Assembly (NCBI GenBank): GCA_038239195.1
Contig: JBBSEZ010000065.1
Span: 1 to 29,404 of the forward strand
Source: JBBSEZ01 sp038239195
GTDB lineage: Bacteria; Planctomycetota; Planctomycetia; Gemmatales; Gemmataceae
Direction of reading: 5' to 3'
DNA: 29,404 nucleotides
Part shown: in pieces, positions 16,434 to 24,337 of the stretch
Layout: the number at the start of each line of letters is the position of its first letter
How positions within the stretch are numbered: the first letter of the stretch is position 1
Made by a program: the position numbers and the translations under genes
The notes under the pieces: generated by a model
Told to the model about the DNA's origin: nothing
Database searches by the model: none
Seen by the model: the letters and a program-made list of their open reading frames with translations, nothing else

Positions 16434-16766
16434 GACCCGGCCTCCCCCCTCTCCCTCGCGACCGGGGCGGATTGGAGCTCCGCCCGACGAGGGCCCTCGG
16501 CATCTTACTCAGCAGTATAGCGAAGCCCCTCCTCTCCTTCCGAGATTTTCGTCGTGCTCCCCTCCCTCTCCTTCCTTGGCGCCGCCCGAGAGCTCGGCGT
16601 CGCTGGAGGCGCCTGTGCGGGCGGGCCAGCGGGTGGGGGAATCGGCAGCGTGGTCGTTTCCCACAGGCGGCGCCTCGCGGTACAATACGCCAACGGCCTC
16701 GCCGAGCGCCCGCTCTCCCGGGCTCGCGGGGCGGCGAGGCCGAGCCCTTATCGGGAGTGACAGTTC
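16434..16766. other. Divergent intergenic region without a gene
   Basis: These 333 bases separate the acetyltransferase (minus) and a small secreted protein (plus). They contain the acetyltransferase Shine-Dalgarno, a TATACT on the minus strand (16521-16516) lacking a good -35, and a TACAAT on the plus strand, listed separately. Open frames here give no recognisable protein. Confidence 0.5.
16681..16686 (+). promoter_or_regulatory. Candidate -10 box for the small secreted protein gene
   Basis: TACAAT lies about 80 bases upstream of the ATG at 16767 in an otherwise GC-rich tract. The -35 position (around 16657-16663, TTTCCCA) matches poorly. A similar GGTACAAT occurs at the window's right end. 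Confidence 0.35.
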
Positions 16767-17132
16767 ATGCTACGTCGTGGGGTGATGTTGGGCGTTGCGG
16801 CGCTGATGCTGATGGCGACCGTGGCGGCGGCGCAAACGTCGGCGCCGCTGATGACGGCCCACGGGACGATCGACAAGGTGGGCAAGGACTCGATCACCCT
16901 CCGGCCGCGCGGCGCCGACGGGAAGTTCGAGAAGGCGATGGTGCTCAAGGTGACGGGCACCACGCGGCTGACGACGCTGGCGCCGCAGGCCCGCGCCGGC
17001 AAGACGGTGCTGACGCAGAAGGAGACCGACCTCAAGGAACTGCAGACGAAGCACACCATCGCCGTCATTTACACGAAGATCAAGGAGGGCAACGTGCTGC
17101 TGACCGGAGTTGTCCAACCGGCGGGGAAATGA
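16767..17132 (+). CDS. Small secreted protein of unknown function
   Basis: This 121-residue protein has a clear signal peptide (MLRRGVMLGVAALMLMATVAAAQ) and a mature part of about 98 residues that looks all-beta: TAHGTIDKVGKDSITLRPRG, MVLKVTGTTRLTTL, HTIAVIYTKIKEGNVLLTGVV. The GTIDKVGKDSITLR pattern resembles small OB-like exported domains of the DUF5666 type, but the match is by eye only. GGGAG lies about 8 bases before the ATG. It is followed by a 28-base perfect-looking hairpin at 17148 that may end the transcript. Function unknown. Confidence 0.7.
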   Translation: MLRRGVMLGVAALMLMATVAAAQTSAPLMTAHGTIDKVGKDSITLRPRGADGKFEKAMVLKVTGTTRLTTLAPQARAGKTVLTQKETDLKELQTKHTIAVIYTKIKEGNVLLTGVVQPAGK

Positions 17133-17147
17133 GCGAGCCGGATTGTC

Positions 17148-17175
17148 GTGGGACAGGCTTTCCAGTCTGTCCCAC
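17148..17175. repeat. Palindromic element, CTTTCCAG type, copy 2 (short form)
   Basis: A 12-base stem (GTGGGACAGGCT with AGTCTGTCCCAC, one G-T pair) encloses a TTCC loop, 16 bases after the small secreted protein gene. It has the same sequence type as the arms of the 6790-6871 element but is a single hairpin. It could serve as a terminator, though no T-run follows. Confidence 0.75.
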
Positions 17176-17245
17176 GTGGCTTCCTCCTGCTACCCTGTTC
17201 GAGAGGGCTCGCTTCTTTCCTCTTCACCTCAGGCACCTTTTCCCC

Positions 17246-17863
17246 ATGCGCGTCGGCGTCTTCGGCGGCACCTTCGATCCGGTCCACCAGGGCCATCTGA
17301 TCCTCGCCGAGCAGTGCCGCGAGCAGGGCAACCTCGACGAGGTGTGGTTCGTGCCCGCGCCGCGCCCGCCGCAGAAAGAGCCCCTCTCGATCACGCGCTT
17401 CGACCAGCGCGTCGAGATGCTCGCCCTGGCCCTCGCCGGCAACCCGGCCTTCCGCATCAACGAGGTCGAGAAAGACCGTCCTGGCCTCAGCTACACCGTC
17501 GATACCCTGGCCGAACTGCGCCGCCACCACCCTACCGCCGAGCTCCACCTGCTCATCGGCGGCGACACGCTCGCCGACCTGCCCAACTGGCGCGAGCCCA
17601 AGCGCCTCCTCCAGCTCGCCGGCCTCCTCGTCATGGCCCGGCCCGGCACCCCCCTGCTGACGGCCGAGGAACTGCGCGCCCGGCTTGGCCTCCCTGGCAG
17701 CGCCCCGCTCAGCCTGGAAGTGGCGCGAGCCCCCCTCATCGACATTTCCAGCCGCGACCTGCGCCAGCGCGTCGCCGAGGGGCGGAGCATCCGCTACGTC
17801 GTCCCGCGCGCCGTCGAGTGCTACGTCCACGACCGGCGCCTCTATCGCCCCACGAGCGGATGA
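17246..17863 (+). CDS. nadD: Nicotinate-nucleotide adenylyltransferase
   Basis: NadD adenylates nicotinic acid mononucleotide to deamido-NAD in NAD synthesis. The 205-residue protein has the nucleotidyltransferase signature GGTFDPVHQGHL (7-18), VWFVPAPRPPQKE, the RFDQRVEMLALAL region, LHLLIGGDTLADLPNWREP and, near the C-terminus, IDISSRDLRQRVAEGRSIRYVVP, which matches the family ISSTxIR motif and its VP-x-x-V ending. Length is normal. The ATG at 17246 begins the conserved strand (MRVGVFGG); no good Shine-Dalgarno precedes it. In many bacteria nadD lies near rsfS; here it is followed instead by a palindrome and dtd. Confidence 0.95.
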   Translation: MRVGVFGGTFDPVHQGHLILAEQCREQGNLDEVWFVPAPRPPQKEPLSITRFDQRVEMLALALAGNPAFRINEVEKDRPGLSYTVDTLAELRRHHPTAELHLLIGGDTLADLPNWREPKRLLQLAGLLVMARPGTPLLTAEELRARLGLPGSAPLSLEVARAPLIDISSRDLRQRVAEGRSIRYVVPRAVECYVHDRRLYRPTSG

Positions 17864-17867
17864 CCGA

Positions 17868-17929
17868 CGTGGGACCGACTTTCCAGCCGGTCGGGGCAAG
17901 GCGTGTCCGGCTGGAAAGCCGGACGTACG
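17868..17929. repeat. Palindromic element, CTTTCCAGCC type, copy 3
   Basis: Arms 17868-17890 and 17907-17929 are inverted with about four mismatches in 23 bases, both carrying CTTTCCAGCCGG or its complement, around a 16-base loop. It begins 4 bases after the nadD stop codon and occupies much of the nadD-dtd gap. Confidence 0.75.
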
Positions 17930-18005
17930 AGGGCGTGGCGTTCCGGGCCGCCGTCCCTATAACAGTCCCCATCTCTCGTCCTCGCCGAACTGCCGTGGGG
18001 CCAGC

Positions 18006-18446
18006 ATGCGTGCCGTTTTGCAGCGCGTCCGCCGAGCCAGCGTCTCGGTCCACGGAGAGACGATCGGCAGCATCGAGCGCGGCCTGCTCGTGTTGCTGGG
18101 CGTCGCGCCGTCCGACACGGCCGAGCAAGGGCGCTGGCTGGCGGACAAGGTCGCCGGCCTGCGGATCTTCTCCGACGCCGACGGTAAGATGAACCTCTCC
18201 CTGCAAGACGTCGGCGGCGCCGCCCTGATCGTCAGCCAGTTCACTCTCTACGGCGACGTTCGCAAGGGGCGCCGGCCGAGCTTCCTCGGCGCCGCCCCAC
18301 CGGAGACCGCCATCCCCCTCTACGAGGCGTTCGTCGAGGCGGTCCGGGCCCTGGGCGTGCCGGCGGCGACGGGGCGCTTCGGGGCCGACATGCAGGTGGA
18401 ACTGGTCAACGACGGGCCGGTCACGCTCATTTTGGAGGCCCCCTGA
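18006..18446 (+). CDS. dtd: D-aminoacyl-tRNA deacylase
   Basis: Dtd hydrolyses D-aminoacyl-tRNAs (and glycyl-tRNA-Ala) to keep D-amino acids out of translation. The 146-residue protein has the family length and both active-site motifs: SQFTLYGD (S77-T80, the SQxT motif) and NDGPVT (135-140, carrying the cross-subunit Gly-cisPro). It starts MRAVLQRVRRASVSV, as in E. coli Dtd. The enzyme is a cytoplasmic homodimer. No clear Shine-Dalgarno precedes the ATG. It is followed by a probable promoter for the permease, so it may be the end of its own transcript. Confidence 0.96.
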   Translation: MRAVLQRVRRASVSVHGETIGSIERGLLVLLGVAPSDTAEQGRWLADKVAGLRIFSDADGKMNLSLQDVGGAALIVSQFTLYGDVRKGRRPSFLGAAPPETAIPLYEAFVEAVRALGVPAATGRFGADMQVELVNDGPVTLILEAP

Positions 18447-18458
18447 ACGGTTCGGCGC

Positions 18459-18487
18459 TTGCCGCGCGGGCGGCGAGGGGACATAAT
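18459..18487 (+). promoter_or_regulatory. Candidate sigma-70 promoter for the permease gene
   Basis: TTGCCG (18459-18464) and CATAAT (18482-18487) are spaced by 17 bases and lie about 70 bases upstream of the permease ATG, in the gap after dtd. CATAAT is an AT-rich spot in GC-rich DNA, and spacing is ideal. Confidence 0.45.
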
Positions 18488-18557
18488 CACCCGACCGATA
18501 CGCGCCGCTGGGCCTCCCACCAGCCGCGAGCCAAGGTTCCTGGCCCGGAGGTCGTTC

Positions 18558-20861
18558 ATGTTCTGGAAGCAGTTGTTCGCCAAGAAGTCGCTCGAGCACT
18601 TGAAGGCGGAAGCGGAAAGCGATAATCGGTTGCGGCGCGTGCTCGGCCCCATCGCGCTGACCTCGCTCGGCGTGGGCGCCATCATTGGGTCCGGCATCTT
18701 CGTAATGACGGGGCGCGTCGCCGCCAACGACGCGGGCCCGGCCATCATGCTCTCGTTCGTCGTGGCCGGCATCGGCTGCCTGTTCGCCGCCCTGTGCTAC
18801 TCCGAGTTCGCCGCGATGGCCCCCGTGGCCGGCAGCGCCTACACCTACGCCTACGCCACCCTCGGCGAGCTCCTCGCCTGGATCATTGGCTGGGACCTCA
18901 TCCTCGAATACGCCATGGCCTGTGCCTGCGTCGCCGCGGGCTGGTCGCAGTACCTCAACGAGTTCATCGGCGTCGTCTTCGGGGACCAGTACAAGGTCCC
19001 CCACTTTTTATGTTCCGACCCCTTCTCCGAGCCCGGGGCCTGGTTGAACTTGCCCGCCTTCCTCATCACCCTCCTGGTGACGGTGATCCTGGTCATCGGC
19101 ATCCGCGAGAGCGCCACCACCAACGCCGTCCTCGTCTTCGTCAAGGTCGGCGTCGTGCTCTTCGTCATCTTCGTGGGCATCAGTTTCGTCCGGACGGCCA
19201 ACTGGAACAGCGTCCCCGTCAGCGACCGCGTCTTCCCCGAGGACCTGGCCATCCCGGACCTCGCCGCGAAGGAAGTCAAGGAAGGTGCCCTCGACAAGAA
19301 GGAGGCGGTCGCGCGCATCGAGGCGCTCAACAAGGAGATGGAGAAGCTCTACGGCGAGAAGCTGGGCAGCGAGGAGCTGAAGAAGAAAAGCGCGAAGGGC
19401 CGGCGCCTGCTCAACGTCTTCTACGAGGAAACGGCCAAGTTGCCCAAGGAGGAGGCCGAGGAGCGGACCAAGGTGCTGTCCGCCTACCTGCTGGCGATGG
19501 CCCGCGTGGAGCGCAAGAAGAAGGAACTGGACGCCGCGGTCGAGTCCCAGGAGAAGTCCCGGACAGAAGCCGACGCCGAGCTGGCGAAGCTCAAGGAAGA
19601 ACTGAAGACCTCGCCGCGGCGCGAGAAGAAGAAGGAGCTGGACGCGCCGGTGGTCGCCAGGCAGAAGGAGCTGGACAAGGCCGTCGCGGCCAAGAAGATG
19701 ACCCGCGAGGAAGCCGACGCCGAACTGGCAAAGCTGAAGACGGAGGCCGCGAAGGCGTACAGCACCATCGACACGGACCTCAAGAACCTCGGTGTCAAGG
19801 ACGCGTATTTGCCCCCCACGCCGGAGGAGGAGCAGAGCGCCCAGCGCGTCTTCGGCAAGGTGGAAGAGGAGGCCAAGAAGAAGATCGTCCAGAACTGGGG
19901 CATTCTCGGCCTGTTCGGGCTGAGCGACTTCCTCGCGGGCATCGACAACAAGGTGCGTTCGCCATTCATGCCCTATGGCCTGGGCGGGATCATCTTCGGC
20001 GCATCCATCGTGTTCTTCGCTTACATCGGCTTCGATTCCATCTCGACGCACTCCGAGGAGGCCCGCAAGCCCCAGCGCGACGTGCCCATCGGCATTCTGT
20101 CCTCCCTCGTCATCTGCACGGTGTTGTACATCCTCGTCGCCGGGGTACTGACGGGCATGGTGCAATACTCCCACATCAACCCCAAGGCGGCGGTGGCGTC
20201 GGCCTTCACCGTCAAGGGCAAGGAGGAGAACAACGCGCTGCTCCTGGGCGCATCGGCCCTGATCTCCACGGGCGCCCTGGCGGGCCTGACCAGCGTGCTG
20301 CTCATCACCTTCCTGAGCCAGGCGCGCATCTTCCTGGCGATGGCCCGCGACCACCTGCTCCCCCCTGCCATCTTCGGCGCCATCCACGCGCGCTTCCGCA
20401 CCCCGCACATTTCCACCATGCTCACCGGCGGGATCATCTCGCTGGTGGCGGCGTTCACCCCCATCTCCAAGCTGGAGGAGATGGTCAACATCGGCACCCT
20501 GATGGCCTTTGTCATCGTCTGCGCCGCGGTGCTGCTCTTGCGCATCAAGAGCCCCAACGCCGAGCGGCCTTTCCGCACCCCGCTCCTCTTCGTGGTGGCG
20601 CCGCTGGGCATCGTGGTCAACTTCATCATGATGCTGTTTCTGCCGGTGGAGACCTGGCTGCGACTGTTCGCCTGGCTCGCGGTGGGCCTGCTGATCTACT
20701 TCTTCTACGGCATGAAGCACAGTACGCTCGGCAAGGAGAACCGCGGCGAGGTGCTCGGCCTCGTCGATGGCCACCTCCCCACCGACGCCGACCAGGCGGC
20801 GTTCGCCGCCAAGGTCGCCGGGGAGGGGCCCCAGCCGCCCGGCACGAGCATTCACGGATAA
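18558..20861 (+). CDS. APC-family (CAT type) amino acid permease with a large charged insertion
   Basis: This 767-residue inner-membrane transporter is of the amino acid-polyamine-organocation superfamily, cationic amino acid transporter type. Family landmarks: GVGAIIGSGIFVMTG in TM1, GPAIMLSFVVAG, GSAYTYAYATLGELLAWIIGWDLILEYA, and FFAYIGFDSISTHSEEARKP in the broken TM6. Between the helix ending near residue 211 and TM6 (from about 475) lie roughly 263 residues where relatives have a linker of perhaps 15. The insertion is Lys/Glu/Ala-rich, coiled-coil-like, and contains a duplicated unit (KELD..V to EADAELAKLK at 322-346 and 370-394). By APC topology the loop between TM5 and TM6 should face the periplasm. 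CGGAGG lies 6 bases before the ATG. The next gene starts 12 bases after the stop. Confidence 0.88.
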   Translation: MFWKQLFAKKSLEHLKAEAESDNRLRRVLGPIALTSLGVGAIIGSGIFVMTGRVAANDAGPAIMLSFVVAGIGCLFAALCYSEFAAMAPVAGSAYTYAYATLGELLAWIIGWDLILEYAMACACVAAGWSQYLNEFIGVVFGDQYKVPHFLCSDPFSEPGAWLNLPAFLITLLVTVILVIGIRESATTNAVLVFVKVGVVLFVIFVGISFVRTANWNSVPVSDRVFPEDLAIPDLAAKEVKEGALDKKEAVARIEALNKEMEKLYGEKLGSEELKKKSAKGRRLLNVFYEETAKLPKEEAEERTKVLSAYLLAMARVERKKKELDAAVESQEKSRTEADAELAKLKEELKTSPRREKKKELDAPVVARQKELDKAVAAKKMTREEADAELAKLKTEAAKAYSTIDTDLKNLGVKDAYLPPTPEEEQSAQRVFGKVEEEAKKKIVQNWGILGLFGLSDFLAGIDNKVRSPFMPYGLGGIIFGASIVFFAYIGFDSISTHSEEARKPQRDVPIGILSSLVICTVLYILVAGVLTGMVQYSHINPKAAVASAFTVKGKEENNALLLGASALISTGALAGLTSVLLITFLSQARIFLAMARDHLLPPAIFGAIHARFRTPHISTMLTGGIISLVAAFTPISKLEEMVNIGTLMAFVIVCAAVLLLRIKSPNAERPFRTPLLFVVAPLGIVVNFIMMLFLPVETWLRLFAWLAVGLLIYFFYGMKHSTLGKENRGEVLGLVDGHLPTDADQAAFAAKVAGEGPQPPGTSIHG

Positions 20862-20873
20862 AGCCGAGGCCCC

Positions 20874-21974
20874 ATGCGCATCACTCGCTGCGACAGCCAG
20901 TTGCTTCGCGTTCCGCTCGCCCGGCCGCGCGCCTCGCCCTCCGAGGCCGCAGCCGGGCGACTCAACCACGTCGTCGTCCTGCTCGTGCAACTCGACACCG
21001 ACGCGGGGCTCCGTGGCCTCGGCTTCGCCTACGCGCTCCAGGGCAGCGGCCGGGCCCTGCACGCGCTGGCCGTCGACGACGTCGCTCCCCTCGTGGTGGG
21101 CGAAGACCCACTCGACCACGAGCGGCTGGGGGCGAAGGTGTACTGGGGGCTTCAGACGATAGGCCGGCGCGGGCTGGTGCAGCAGGCCTATTCGGCGTTC
21201 GACCTGGCGCTGTGGGACCTCAAGGGCAAGGCAGGGGGGCTGCCGCTCTACAAGCTTTTGGGCGGGGCGCGCGAGTCGGCGGCCGTCTACGCCTCCGACA
21301 GCGCCTGGCTGTGGATGAGCGTCGAGGAGGTGCTCGACGCCTCGCGCCCCTACCTCGATCAGGGCATGATGGGCATCAAGGTCAAGGTGGGCGGGGGCCC
21401 CGAGAGCGACGCCGACCGCTTGACCCGGCTGCGCGAGGCGCTGGGCGACGAGGTGTGGCTCGCCGTCGATGCCAACGAGCGCTACGACTACGGCACGGCG
21501 CTGGCGATGGGGCACTTCTTCCAGGAGGAGATCGGCGTCGAGTGGTTCGAGGAGCCGATCCTGTGCGAGGACGTGGCGGGGCACGCCCGGCTGGCGTCGA
21601 AGCTCGACGTGCCCATCGCGGCGGGGGAGATGCTGTTCGGCCTCGACGAGTTCCGCACCTACCTGGAGCGCGACGCCCTCGCCGTGGTGCAGCCCGACCT
21701 GACGCGCGTGGGCGGGCTGACGAGCTGGCTCAAGGTCGCGGCCCTGGCGGGGCAGCACCACCGCCCGCTGTCGCCGCACCTGCTGCCGGAGGTGAGCGTC
21801 CACCTGGCATGCGGGCTGCCGGAGGTGACGTCGGTCGAGTACATGCCGTGGCTCTACCCGCTGTTCGCGGCGCCGCCGCGCGTCGAGAAGGGGCGGCTCG
21901 TGCCGCCGAACAAACCGGGGCTCGGGTTGGAGCTGAACGAGGAGATGGTGGCGAAGTATCGCGTGGCGCCGTGA
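20874..21974 (+). CDS. Mandelate racemase/muconate lactonizing enzyme family protein
   Basis: This is a 366-residue member of the enolase superfamily, which abstracts a proton next to a carboxylate with Mg2+ help. The capping domain is residues 1-125. The barrel has GIKVKVG with the catalytic KxK pair (K169, K171), the metal ligands D199 (in VDAN), the Glu of WFEEP (226/227) and E252 (in AAGEM), then QPDLTRVGG with D275 and SPHLLPEVS with H302. All are present, so the enzyme should be active. The KxK plus Asp/His set is the mandelate racemase type; a sugar-acid dehydratase or an epimerase is equally possible. It lies 12 bases after the permease, likely in the same operon, so the substrate may be related to what is imported. 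Confidence 0.88.
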   Translation: MRITRCDSQLLRVPLARPRASPSEAAAGRLNHVVVLLVQLDTDAGLRGLGFAYALQGSGRALHALAVDDVAPLVVGEDPLDHERLGAKVYWGLQTIGRRGLVQQAYSAFDLALWDLKGKAGGLPLYKLLGGARESAAVYASDSAWLWMSVEEVLDASRPYLDQGMMGIKVKVGGGPESDADRLTRLREALGDEVWLAVDANERYDYGTALAMGHFFQEEIGVEWFEEPILCEDVAGHARLASKLDVPIAAGEMLFGLDEFRTYLERDALAVVQPDLTRVGGLTSWLKVAALAGQHHRPLSPHLLPEVSVHLACGLPEVTSVEYMPWLYPLFAAPPRVEKGRLVPPNKPGLGLELNEEMVAKYRVAP

Positions 21975-21979
21975 GGCGA

Positions 21980-22043
21980 TTTAGCCGGCGGGCTCGGCTC
22001 GCCGCGGGGGCGGCATCGCGACGAGCGGAGCTCGCCGGCTAAA
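21980..22043. repeat. Palindromic element (TTTAGCCGGCG type)
   Basis: Arms 21980-22006 and 22017-22043 are 27 bases each with three mismatches around a 10-base loop; the tips are TTTAGCCGGCG and CGCCGGCTAAA. It starts 6 bases after the stop of the enolase-superfamily gene and ends at the GGGGGAG Shine-Dalgarno of the epimerase gene, filling the gap between them. Confidence 0.85.
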
Positions 22044-22060
22044 GGGGGAGATTGTGGGTC

Positions 22061-23038
22061 ATGCGTGTCCTCTTGACGGGCGGCTACGGGTGCATCGGGA
22101 GCTGGATCGTGCGCAACCTCCTGGAGCGCGGCGATCGAGCGTGGATCTACGACCTCAAGGAAGACCCGCGTCGGCTGCGCCTGGTCCTGCCCGAAAACCA
22201 GTTGAAGCAAGTCGGCTTCATCCAGGGCGACGTGACCGACCTGCCCGGGCTGTCGAAGGCCCTCGCCCAGCACGACGTCACCCACGTGGTCCACCTGGCC
22301 GGCCTGCAAGTGCCTACCTGCCGTGCCGACCCGATCCTCGGCGCGAAGGTGAACGTGCTCGGCACCCTTGCCGTCTTCGAGGCGGTTCGGGCCGCGGGCG
22401 GGCAGGTGCAGCGCCTGGTCTACGCCAGTTCCGCCGCCGTGTTCGGGCCGCCCGAGGCTTATCCGCCCGGCCCGCTGGCAGACGACGTGGTGCTGAAGCC
22501 GACGACGCACTACGGCTACTTCAAATGCTGCAACGAGGGCAACGCCCGCACCTACTTCCAGGACCACGGGCTGTCGAGCATCGGGCTGAGGCCGTGGACG
22601 GTCTACGGCGTGGGGCGCGACTTTGGCATGACGAGTGACCCGACCAAGGCGATCAAATCGCTGGCGCTGGGGCGAAAGTATCACATCGGCTTCGGCGGTT
22701 GGCAAGACCTCCAGTACGTGGACGACGTGGCGAAGGTATTCGTGCGCTGCCTGGAGGCGCCGTATGGCGGAGCGAAGTCGTACAACCTGCGCGGCGACGT
22801 GGTGGACATGGCCACGTTCTACCGGGCGCTGTGCGAGGCGGCGCCGGCGGCGAAGGAGCTGGTGACGTTCGGCGAGCGGCAAATCGCCATCGCGTACGAC
22901 CTCGACGACTCGGCGCTTCAGCGCGACGTGGGGCCGCTGGCGAAGACGCCGCTCGTGGAGGGGATACGGCGGACGTTGGAGATGTTTGAGGCGTTACAAT
23001 CGGAGGGGAGGTTGGACACGGCGGACCTGGCGGGGTAG
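22061..23038 (+). CDS. NAD-dependent epimerase/dehydratase (extended SDR)
   Basis: This 325-residue protein has the Rossmann nucleotide-binding motif GGYGCIGS (about 7-14), DLKED after the second strand (acidic residue that favours NAD), the HLAG segment, YASSAAVFG with the catalytic Ser, and YGYFK, the YxxxK pair. LRPWTVYGVGRDFGMTSDPTKA and QDLQYVDDVAKVFVRCLEA are typical of sugar-nucleotide epimerases. The C-terminus (TPLVEGIRRTLEMFEAL) is complete. I chose ATG 22061 because GGGGGAG lies about 10 bases before it; a TTG at 22052 is too close to that signal. The sugar is unknown. It shares direction with the permease and enolase-superfamily genes, separated from the latter by a palindrome. 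Confidence 0.88.
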   Translation: MRVLLTGGYGCIGSWIVRNLLERGDRAWIYDLKEDPRRLRLVLPENQLKQVGFIQGDVTDLPGLSKALAQHDVTHVVHLAGLQVPTCRADPILGAKVNVLGTLAVFEAVRAAGGQVQRLVYASSAAVFGPPEAYPPGPLADDVVLKPTTHYGYFKCCNEGNARTYFQDHGLSSIGLRPWTVYGVGRDFGMTSDPTKAIKSLALGRKYHIGFGGWQDLQYVDDVAKVFVRCLEAPYGGAKSYNLRGDVVDMATFYRALCEAAPAAKELVTFGERQIAIAYDLDDSALQRDVGPLAKTPLVEGIRRTLEMFEALQSEGRLDTADLAG

Positions 23039-23212
23039 GCTCTCTCAGCCTGAAATCGGAGGGCGTGGCCATGGACGGGAAGCTTGACGAGTCGGGCCTT
23101 CCGGGGGCCTCACCCACGGGACCGGCCTCCGGCGTTGGCAACGAGCCGGGGGCCCCTGGCAGCGGCAGGGAGGGCCCGAAGGGGCTTGAAGAGAGGTTTC
23201 CCGAACTGGCGG

Positions 23213-23427
23213 ATGCAAGGCCGTGCGAAAGGCGCGACCAGAATGCCCGGTATCCGCAACGAGGTGCTCTACGCCGCCGACCAAGGCGAGAAGTTCGTCC
23301 TTGCGATCGTCTTCGTGCGCTCGGATGATCGCACCGAGCGGCGGCCCTACCTGTCGCGCCCGTTCCAGCGCGAGCTCGACCGAGAGGCCGCCAGCGTCAA
23401 TTACACCATCCAGAAACCGTTCCGGCG
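23213..23427 (+). pseudogene. DUF3883-like C-terminal fragment
   Basis: The translation from 23213 gives MQGRAKGATRMPGIRNEVLY then AADQGEKFVLAIVFVRSD, RPYLSRPFQRELDREAASVN and YTIQKPF, which follows the C-terminal part of DUF3883 proteins (KGR..GA..VTRNEIL.AL...KF.LAIV.V...YI.RPF...SVNY). The upstream domain that should precede it is absent; the sequence from 23039 to 23212 is unrelated. Only about 70 residues remain. DUF3883 is often found in restriction or defence proteins, so this may be a relic of a transferred locus. Confidence 0.6.
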
Positions 23428-23508
23428 GTCCGCGCCGAGCGATGGGCCCCATGCGGCCAGGCCTGGACAAGCTCACAGGAGTAGAATACGGGGGGGAGGA
23501 ACCAACCG

Positions 23509-24215
23509 ATGCCGCTCCGCGACCACTTCCATCCGCCTCTGGACAAACGCTCGTCGTGGGAGGGCCTCCACGGGGGTTGGCCAATGGTCCTCGTCCAACA
23601 CCTAATCGGGAGGCTCCCCGCCCGATACGCCGCCGAACCGCGCGTCCATTCCAGCTCGCACGTCGAGATCGACGTGGCGACTTTCGAGAGTGACGATCCC
23701 GGTTACTCCGCCCCGGATGGCGGCAACGGGACTGCCTGGGAACCGACGCAACCGAGCGTTGCCGTCGAGACCGACCTGCTGGACGCCGACGAATACGAGG
23801 TGCGCGTCTACGACGCCGAGCGCGGCCGGCGGCTAGTCGCGGCCGTGGAGATCGTCAGCCCCGCCAACAAGGCCCGTCCCGAACACCGCCAGGCGTTCGT
23901 GGGGAAGTGCGAGGCGTTGTTGCGGAAGGGCGTCTCGGTGGCCATCGTCGATCTGGTCACGTCTCGGCACTTCAACCTGTACGCGGAACTGCTGGACCTG
24001 ATCGGCCGAAGCGACCCGTCGCTGGGGGCCGAGCCGCCGCCGCTTGCCGCTGGATCGAGCGCGGTCGCAAGCGCGTTCTCGAGACGTGGTCGCACGCGCT
24101 AGCGCTCGGCCAGCCGCTGCCGACGCTGCCGTTGTGGCTGGCCGAGAACTTCGCCGTGCCGCTGGAGCTGGAGGCCAGTTACGAGGAGACCTGCCGCGTG
24201 TTGCGCCTCGCGTGA
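23509..24215 (+). pseudogene. DUF4058 family gene with a frameshift
   Basis: From 23509 the frame reads MPLRDHFHPPLDKRSSWEGL, HGGWPMVLVQHL, EPRVHSSSHVEIDVATFE, YEVRVYDAERGRRLVAAVEI and VSPANKARPEHRQAFVGK, a textbook DUF4058 protein of planctomycetes and cyanobacteria (function unknown). After GAEPPPL at about 24040 the family sequence continues in another frame from about 24045 as CRWIERGRKRVLETWSHALA and LPLWLAENFAVPLELEASYE, to a stop at 24213-24215. Relatives have a few more residues at the junction, so a small deletion fits. Without correction the product is 197 residues with a wrong tail. GGGGGGAGGA lies 8 bases before the ATG. A recent mutation or a sequencing error are both possible. 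Confidence 0.85.
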
Positions 24216-24267
24216 CTTCGCGACCAGCCCCTGTTCGAGAAGACAGTACGCGGTCGCAGAACGAGGA

Positions 24268-24303
24268 CAGGCAGCAACTCCCTCGAGACGGAGTTGCTGC
24301 CTG
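24268..24303. terminator. Strong bidirectional hairpin between convergent genes
   Basis: A perfect 14-base stem (CAGGCAGCAACTCC with its complement) surrounds an 8-base loop containing CTCGAG. It lies between the DUF4058 gene (plus, ends 24215) and the Trx/PDZ gene (minus, ends 24338), the expected place for a shared terminator. There is no T-run, so intrinsic termination is not certain. Confidence 0.6.
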
Positions 24304-24337
24304 CGAACAGGCCTCTCGCCAGCCTCACCCGGCCGGA

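Noticed and set aside
12102..16520. A 1472-codon open frame on the plus strand overlapping the Lpt-like gene
   Set aside because: Its translation is Arg/Pro/Gly/Gln-rich with no domain, it overlaps the real gene in another frame and crosses into the acetyltransferase on the other strand; it is a GC-rich shadow frame.
19008..21803. A 931-codon minus-strand open frame opposite the permease
   Set aside because: It spans two real genes with clear family motifs on the plus strand; its translation has no recognisable domain.
18794..22042. A 1082-codon plus-strand open frame crossing the permease and enolase-superfamily genes
   Set aside because: Arginine/glycine/proline-rich shadow of two well-supported genes.
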